A stretch of DNA of 64,000 nt from Cavia porcellus. Its lineage: Eukaryota; Chordata; Mammalia; Rodentia; Caviidae. Positions 57,646 to 64,000 of the stretch are shown here, one piece after another. Under the pieces are notes generated by a model. That model saw only the letters and a list, made by a program, of their open reading frames with translations. It was not told the origin of the DNA and did no database searches. Position 1 is the stretch's first letter, and every line of letters begins with the position of its first letter. The DNA is taken from the NCBI RefSeq assembly GCF_034190915.1, contig NW_026947496.1, forward strand, positions 34,034,001 through 34,098,000, read 5' to 3'. The position numbers were made by a program, and so were the translations under genes.

Positions 57646-59338
57646 TCTCTAAGAAACTAGGAGATTCAATTAGGGAATTCCTGCAAACAGGCATATCTTG
57701 TACTATGGTACGTTATATGATAAACCACTATGGTCTTAATGCAAACAAAACGCGCTTTGGAATCAGTCATTACCACTAAGGGACAATATTTGGAGAAAAG
57801 CAGTTTACTGACAACCAGATTCCTCCATAAGGAATAAAGTTCAAACTCTTTGATGCCATATCTTTTACTCTCACTGCCGTTAGATACCTTTAGGATCTGG
57901 ATTCTGGCTGGACTACGTAATTCACTGTATGATAAAAGGCAAGCCACGCAGGCTTTCATGGCTTCAAGGCCTTCATTTGTAAGGGAAGATAACAACATGA
58001 CGGTGCCCCATGAATGACAGCATAGGTGACACACTGTAAATGGTCATGACCTTTGCAACCCTCCTTACCTGCTCAAGAGCCGAGAACCAGAGGATGACCA
58101 GCCAGGAGAAGGTGCAAAGAAGACAGAAACCCAAGCAAAAGGCAATTTAAAAATGAAGTGATAAGTTCATCATATGTCTTTATGAAAGCTTTAGAATGAT
58201 GTGGTTTCTTCTGAACTAGCCTAATCTGCTTGTGCAAATTTAAAGAGGCATAATGTCCACAGCTAAATGCTTATCACATGGGTCCTCAGGACAGCTCCAG
58301 ACATTTAGTTCTTGGGAACCATTAACACTCATTCATTATTTTGCTCATACAATTTTGACTTGTAGCATTAACAGAGAAGGAAATATACAGGAGATACATG
58401 AACAGGCAGGGGTGAGGTGAAGAGGGAGGCCAAAGATTGACTCCTGCAGGGAACTGGCAAGGGAGAGGCTGATGACTGTTAAGAGTGACTGGAGGGCTCC
58501 ACAGGAAAGGTGCAGAGGCCATACTGTGAGTGCTGAGTCTCACAGAGCAGAGCATGTCAGAACATGTGAAACAGACTTATTTTTATCCTAATAAAAATCA
58601 CATTGACAATGAAGCAGCAGCAGTAAAACACACATTAGTGTTTCATGAAGCATATCTCACTATACAGATACTTTTTTAACAATCAGCTTATGAATTAAAA
58701 AGCATTATGTACAGTAGCCAAGGCTACAAATCTTTACAGAAAACAGTTCTAGGTCAAATGATTTGAGCAATACATTAAGAGTTGAGAAAGGAAAAAATTT
58801 TGGTTCATGAAAATTTTAGTTTTTACATATTGAATTAATTCATATTAACTATAATAAAGGTGTTTATGATTCTTCAGTCACAATCCATGAGTGGTGTATC
58901 ATTTGCTGTACAAGTTTTATTCCTCAGAACCTAAAAATGCCATTAACATAAAGTAGGTTTTTTTCATTACTTCATTTACAGCGGGCTTCAGTACAGTAAA
59001 ATCTCACCTGCACAAATGTTCTCCCTCATCTCCTTTTAGAAATCTGTCCTGATTTCTGTTTAGAATTAAATATTCCCTTCCAGGGTTTACAAGCCAGACA
59101 CTGCCTGAGAAATAGAAAGTGAAAGTGACGAGCCAATTTTCACCACTTAAGAGTGAACTATAAGCAAGTCATGTGCATAAAATCATAAAGTTAAACTCAG
59201 AACTTTACAGTGTTAAGGCGATGTTTGTAAGCAAGAAGAAAGGAGTAACCAGATCAAAACCACTCACAACTGCAGGGGAAAGGCAGCAACAGGATTACAG
59301 ACACACTATACGTTCTGTACGTGCCAGGCAATGCTCAC
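57463..59338 (-). other. TARBP1 intron
   Basis: A 1.9-kb intron that contains a (CA)n microsatellite at 57,608-57,642. Nothing else is recognised. Confidence 0.7.
57608..57642. repeat. (CA)n microsatellite
   Basis: About 17 uninterrupted CA units within a TARBP1 intron. Confidence 0.95.
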
Positions 59339-59420
59339 CTCCAGACAGTAATCCTCCAGTGGGTGAAATGCTGCAAAGAAGAAATGCTCCTGGATGCGTT
59401 GCCAGTTCTTCTTGGCATTC
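59339..59420 (-). CDS. TARBP1: TARBP1 coding exon
   Basis: An 82-nt exon starting with the last base of a Gly codon. It encodes [20 protein letters not shown] and LEDYCLE, followed by gtgagc. It joins in phase with the exons on either side. Confidence 0.93.
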
Positions 59421-61261
59421 CTAAGAATGAAGAGTATGGCAAGAGGCATAGATAAGTGATTACACACTTGGTGATGGGGGAAACTCGTATCTTAAAGAGG
59501 TTCTGCACAATTCAAATGGAATGCAGAACTGCGTAGATTTAATCCTAGATATATGTATGCATATGTTGAAGACCAACATACTATGAAAGGTGACACAAAA
59601 TTTCACTCTTTTTCCTGCAGAACTTTCTCAAACCCACGGCCGTCTGCATACTAATAGGCAAGTTCTCTTTTACAGCTGAGTTACATTGCCAGCCCACAAA
59701 ATTTGTATGATTAGGAACTTCTGTAGCTTGAGTTTGGATTACAACATGTTAACCCAAATGCGATTGTGAAGACTATTAATGTCCAAATCTATGCCGGTGA
59801 ATAAACTCAGCCGCACATTTACCAAGCATCCAAAATAGTAAATACAAGCATACTCAGAAGAAATGACACACTGAGGGTCTTCTATGAAGATCAAGAATTC
59901 TAGCTGCCAGGTTACTCCTGGAAACTTAGGGATCCCAGGAAAAATGCACATGCTTACACAGACACACTCAAGTGCACGTATGTTTGTGTACTTCAGGATA
60001 TGCACACCTTTGCACTCTGCCCCTCATCTATACTAACCCAACCCCCAGCCCATCTCCTCTATTTCCTTCCCCTGTGCTGTCTTTGGAAACAGTTTTTCAT
60101 CCTAATGTTCGCTGAATCAACTGACTTCCTCCTGAGGCCCCCACCATCATCCAAATGCCTCCTGTCCACCCACATGTCAAGAGTTAGGGAGAAAAGCTAA
60201 CATGCCTGTCATCCCAGTGACTGGGGATGCTGAGGTAAGAGGACTGCAAGTTTAAGCCCAGCCTGGACAACTTGGCAAGACCCTATCTCAGAAAAAGGCT
60301 GGTAATGTAGCTCAGTGTGAAGGCCTTAGCCTTCATCCCCCGTACCAGGTGGGCAGGTTGGGGCAGGGGAGAATTAAGGAGCCTGAGGGTTATACAATAG
60401 TTTGTGGTAAAGGCAGACTCGTAACTCAAAACTTGTTTTTATCAGGTTCTTACAGAGTGGTCATAGCAAGCCCCTTACAATGTTATTAGGTTTCCCAACT
60501 GTTTCATTGGCTTAATACGCTGCTTCAGATCTTTCTTGTTTGTGTACGTTAATTAGTGGACCATCTTAAGGAAAAATTTTCATTTTGACTGATGTCACCT
60601 TGGCCTCAAATTCTTAAAAGTCACAGCGCTCCTGGATGATGATAATCGATCATAATAAGAATCTATGAACAAAACAATACTTTGGAGACAAAGGAACAGG
60701 CTCAGGTGCCAAGAGAGGCTTAGGACTCAGTGACCTGCCAGGAGATGACAAGAGCGAGCCCAAGGAGAGACCCGTGTCCAGACATGGGGGCTTTACAGAA
60801 CACGTGCACGAGCTTGAGCAGCAGCATCTGCCTAACTCTGCGCTTGGGGGTGAAGGAGAGCCTAGGAGTGAAGAGCTTGCCTGCCAAGGAAAGGGACATC
60901 TAGAGCTGGAAGTGGGCCAGCTAAGGAAGCAGAGCATTCTGGGTCTCTGAGGTCAGGCTGTGCTGCCGCATGGGCATCTAAAGCAGTAGAGGAAGGAATC
61001 ACGTGTGAAACACTTAAGATTCACACCAACAAATACAGTATACAAAGGGTCACTTGTAAAATAAAGGACCGAGGATAAAGAGCAATAAAGTTCCTGGTGG
61101 GATCAGTAATGGAAAGGTCAGTAGTGTGTGTACTAAAGAGCGAGCTGATTGCTCCAGCCTAACCCAAACTGTCTGTGTCCAGTGTGGTGTGACAGCTCAT
61201 CAGTGCACAAGGATGGGGGATCAGCCCTCCTGCTCCCCTGGGCCCTGTGAGTTGCCCTTAC
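59421..61261 (-). other. TARBP1 intron
   Basis: A 1.8-kb intron with gtaagg donor and cattcttag acceptor. It holds a dimeric SINE at 60,195-60,350. Nothing else is recognised. Confidence 0.7.
60195..60350 (+). repeat. Dimeric SINE (B1-like plus ID-like)
   Basis: The segment acatgcctgtcatcccagtg, ggatgctgaggtaagagga and gcccagcctggacaacttgg (B1) is followed by ggctggtaatgtagctcagt and ttcatcccccgtaccag (ID-like). Confidence 0.8.
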
Positions 61262-61458
61262 CCTGCTCCCTGCATGCTCTCTGCTTGGCTGAGACTGCGC
61301 TCGATGACAGTGGTCCACGTGCTACACTCTTCAACACCTAGTGCTTTGCACACGTCCCAGACTTTCTTGAGAGCGACGAGAGCATACAGCCGAACGCTGA
61401 AGTTGTGGCTAAGACACCACTGCAGTGCGATGAGGAGGGCCTGCTTCAGAAGCGGCGC
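61262..61458 (-). CDS. TARBP1: TARBP1 coding exon, most upstream in the window
   Basis: A 197-nt exon encoding [60 protein letters not shown] and SMQGA, ending with two bases of a Gly codon. Leu- and Ala-rich helices suit the armadillo/HEAT-like region before the catalytic domain. Acceptor ctctctctgcag. Confidence 0.93.
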
Positions 61459-62264
61459 CTGCAGAGAGAGGATGCAAACACTACCACAGCTGCACTGTGC
61501 GGTGGGGCAAGGGTCCTACCACCGGCAGGCTGGCAGCACTTCTCATTCCTCCCCAGACTGCGATTCATCAGCATCCCTGGTTTTTCAAAAATAAAGAACA
61601 GGTTCCCCGGGCCCCTGTGTTCATCCCTGCCACAGTGCACCTCTACTCCCATCCCCAGGGAGACTTGGGGGTGGGCTTTGATGATAAGCCTGCATTCTAG
61701 AATATGTGGCCCTGTCTCTGATTACCAACCTGGGTTGAAAAAGTTAGAACTTCGCTGCAGGAGCCCCACTTTTGGCAACTCACGAGATGCTCTTAAGTAA
61801 GGTATCATATGATGCCATCTTTCTGCTTGTCACTGGCTTCTGAGCTACCTGTCTCAGGTGCGGCCTGGGGCCACAGCACTGAGGAGTGGCAGCACAAGTC
61901 AGAGGTGCGGAGAACAAAATGTTTAATACTGCCTGTGGCCTTTTCCTGTGCATCCAGGTCCTCACAGCCTACACATTTAATGGATTCATACCCTCCAACT
62001 TTTAAAATCTCATGATAACTACCCGAAGTCGTTAAACAAATCACCGCCATTTATGCAAGGTCACTGTCTTGCTGGTTTCTTGATGCTGGGACACTGGGAC
62101 ACACACACATACATCCTACAACATCACACATATGAGGTCTAAAGTAAAATACAGCAAATATTTAAATTTAAAAATTTATTACAGTAAAAGACCTATTGCC
62201 ATTAGTTTCCTCAAAATACTCCCTCTGCCTTCAAACACATCCCATTGCATTGTTGCTGCCACTT

Positions 62265-62340
62265 TCTTTCTTTTTTTTTTGACACTGGAAATCAAACTCA
62301 AGACCTCATGCTTGTCACCCCTGAGCTACATCCCTAGCCC
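62265..62340 (-). repeat. ID-like SINE, minus strand
   Basis: A T tract is followed by gacactggaaatcaaactca, agacctcatgcttgtcaccc and ctgagctacatccctagccc. Confidence 0.8.
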
Positions 62341-62359
62341 AAAAGTCCTCCTCTTTCTC

Positions 62360-62460
62360 CTCTTTTTTTTTTTTTTTTTTTTTTTGGTACCAGGAATCAA
62401 ACTCATGACCTTGCACTTGCCAGGCAGGCGCTGCACCACTGAGCTGCATCCCGGCCCTCT
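62360..62460 (-). repeat. tRNA-derived SINE, minus strand
   Basis: A 21-T tract is followed by ggtaccaggaatcaaactca, tgaccttgcacttgccaggc and ccactgagctgcatcccgg. It resembles the SINE at 29,789, with an aggtaccag end in place of ggtaccgat. Confidence 0.85.
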
Positions 62461-63819
62461 CCTGTCACTTTCTGAAGTAGTTCTGGACATCCTCTTTCCT
62501 ACTTTAGATGTGCTGTCAAGGCTGTCTCTGTCACACACTGATTCAAAACATTTACCTTTCATGGTCATTTTGACTGCAGAGAAAAAGCTGAAGTCGCACA
62601 GTGCCAGATCCAGTGAATAAGGACACCGCAGGTTTTTTACGAAGCTGCCTTTCCTTTGGATGGCACCCCAGCAGCCACAGCCACTGTATTTGTTCACACC
62701 TTATAATGACATGAAAGAGGACATCCAGAACTGCTTCAGAAAATGCCCAAAATGATGAGGTGTGTTCAAAGTGAGGCTGAATATTTTGAGGGGAATTGAT
62801 GGCAATGTGTCTTTTACTCTAGTGAAATTTAAAATTTAAATATGCACTGTGCTTTCAATCATACCTCATGCAGCCACCCCATGTGATGAGCAGCTGTATC
62901 CCTACAACAGGCTCCATCAGGGACACACATAGGAGAGGGATGGACACAGGAGAGCAAGGGCACATTAGAGGCAACTAAAGAAATACACACAAAGGAAAAC
63001 AAATTGATTTGGTAGATGAAAGCACTAAGAAAAATTCCAGCGGAAATAGGGGAAACAATACAATTTCTGAAGGACACATGCTAAGAGTAAAGTTATATTC
63101 TAGCAGCCAATAGGGAGGAACTGGTGGGCAAGTCAACTATGACAACCAAGATGAAAACGAAGAAGGACAAAAGGGAATGTAAATAACAGATTACTAACAT
63201 GTCGCAACCTTCGCAGAGTCACACAGTACACACAATGACATCTCAGCAGAGTAACTGCTCCCCACACTGTACCTCACACACCACAAATGTCACACATGCC
63301 ACTTCATGTGCACTACTTTGAGGGTGCATGACTTTCCAGGGCAGGTGCCATCACTCTGATTTTCACAGTAGGTGGGGAATGTGAAGAGAGGGAACTGAGT
63401 ACTACTGGTGAAAGGACTGATGTCCCCAATGCCATGTGTCTACAGGAGGCCTCTTGGTACCGGACAACCTATGAGGGGCCTTCCCCTCCCTTTATTCTGT
63501 GCCATGGCTCCAACAAGACCATTCGCAATTGGGGACCACCTCTGATCCTTGGCCTGGGGCCTCCTTGCTCACCTCTTTCAGGCCTTGTTTACAATCCTCT
63601 CCCCAGAACAGTCCTTCCTGAAACCCCTCTCCTATTAGACTGTCTCCAGAAGCATTTGTAAACAACCCCCATTCAGTCAAGGAAGTGTAAGGGGAATCCT
63701 ATGGAAAGAATCTTAATATTTGCATAAAATTCAACAACATTTCTATCAACAGAAGTCATCTATTAATGTGCCTATAAAGTCAGCAAGATTCAGGATGCAC
63801 ATGAGAAGTACTAAATGTG

Positions 63820-63935
63820 ATGCTGGGTGTGGTGATGCACACCTCTCATCCCAGCACTCGGGAGGTTGAGGCAGGAGAACTGCTCTGAGTTCAGCCAGCC
63901 TGAGTCTCAGAGTCTCAGAGCAACACCCAAAAGTG
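63820..63935 (+). repeat. B1 SINE
   Basis: It starts gctgggtgtggtgatgcaca and continues cctctcatcccagcactcgg, gaggttgaggcaggagaact and gagttcagccagcctgagtc. Confidence 0.85.
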
Positions 63936-64000
63936 GCACAAATACATACAGTCCATCTTTTGAAACTCAAGTTTAAACTCTCCATACAGCAATTCAAACT

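Larger units (their letters stand above)
62131..62870. mobile_element. Mariner-like foldback element, copy 2, with two nested SINEs
   Basis: The two ends are imperfect inverted repeats: minus-strand gagtattttgaggaaactaa, tggcaataggtcttttactg and taaatttaaatatttgc on the left, and plus-strand aatattttgaggggaattga, tggcaatgtgtcttttactc and taaaatttaaatatgc on the right. Each arm encodes a broken mariner-type transposase C-terminus. The minus arm has DLALCDFSFF, MTMKGKCFES and a YFEE patch. The plus arm has KEDIQNCFRK and FTLVKFKI. The arms diverge from about 62,640. SINEs at 62,265-62,340 and 62,360-62,460 interrupt the left arm. Confidence 0.65.
52650..64000 (-). other. TARBP1: TARBP1 gene, 3' part (last seven coding exons)
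   Basis: Seven minus-strand exons (61458-61262, 59420-59339, 57462-57291, 54411-54220, 54032-53908, 53492-53356, 53033-52868) join in one frame of 356 codons plus TGA, with GT..AG at each intron and matching phases. TARBP1 is the animal relative of yeast Trm3, a SPOUT-class enzyme that 2'-O-methylates G18 of certain tRNAs, and was first described as a TAR RNA-binding protein. The C-terminal domain shows all three SpoU motifs: [27 protein letters not shown] and [20 protein letters not shown], which together build the trefoil-knot SAM pocket. Upstream residues form an alpha-helical repeat region. The 5' exons lie beyond the window. Confidence 0.95.
61459..64000 (-). other. TARBP1 intron, continuing beyond the window
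   Basis: At least 2.5 kb without a further TARBP1 exon. It holds the foldback mariner-like element copy 2 with two nested SINEs and a B1 near 63,820. The rest is unremarkable. Confidence 0.65.

Noticed and set aside
62326..62697. A 123-residue minus-strand open frame as a gene
   Set aside because: It is the transposase remnant in copy 2 of the foldback element, fused by chance with two SINEs. The Lys run is a SINE tail.
1..64000. CRISPR arrays, operons or prokaryotic systems
   Set aside because: Spliced genes, SINEs and L1s show mammalian nuclear DNA, and no regularly spaced direct repeats were seen.

Overview
This window is vertebrate nuclear DNA, almost certainly from a placental mammal and most likely a rodent outside the mouse/rat group. 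Coding sequence occurs as short exons with GT..AG borders, spread over kilobase introns. The background holds B1-type 7SL SINEs (several with the rodent internal duplication), B1+ID-like dimeric SINEs, old L1, L2, MIR and MaLR copies, and a young-looking tRNA-derived SINE whose body ends in GGTACCGATAAAAA. I cannot name the species. A castorimorph or similar rodent is only a guess.

Three protein-coding genes are present, in the order I know from human chromosome 1q42: SLC35F3 (+), COA6 (+) and TARBP1 (-). SLC35F3 (about 1-16,095) contributes its last five coding exons, which encode 287 residues of the C-terminal transporter half, plus its 3' UTR. COA6 (about 46,480-49,090) is complete: two coding exons encode a 79-residue twin-cysteine mitochondrial copper/COX assembly protein behind a GC-rich promoter with ETS motifs. 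TARBP1 (about 52,650-64,000 and beyond) contributes its last seven coding exons, 356 residues that include the whole SPOUT 2'-O-methyltransferase domain. COA6 and TARBP1 converge tail to tail.

The 30 kb between SLC35F3 and COA6 has no gene I can support. It is a layered retroelement region: (i) a class II LTR inserted into an L1 3' end with a 6-bp target duplication; (ii) several MaLR-type LTRs; (iii) a 5'-LTR-plus-gag remnant of a Lys-tRNA-primed betaretrovirus-like provirus on the minus strand, with many breaks; (iv) a 208-bp inverted duplication; (v) two solo LTRs of one unnamed family with intact 5-bp target duplications, one nested in a SINE tail; (vi) a stretch at 43.1-44.3 kb that I do not recognise, with a diverged tandem repeat; and (vii) an antisense L1.

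Nothing here looks like a new multi-gene system. The observations most worth checking are two copies of a foldback element carrying mariner-type transposase C-termini in both arms (16.4 kb and 62.1-62.9 kb), the paired TGAAAG..TATCA solo LTRs, the stop-codon pattern in the gag remnant, and a pair of RFX X-box-like palindromes at 35.86-35.90 kb. All family assignments are from reading the sequence and memory of family features. No search was run.
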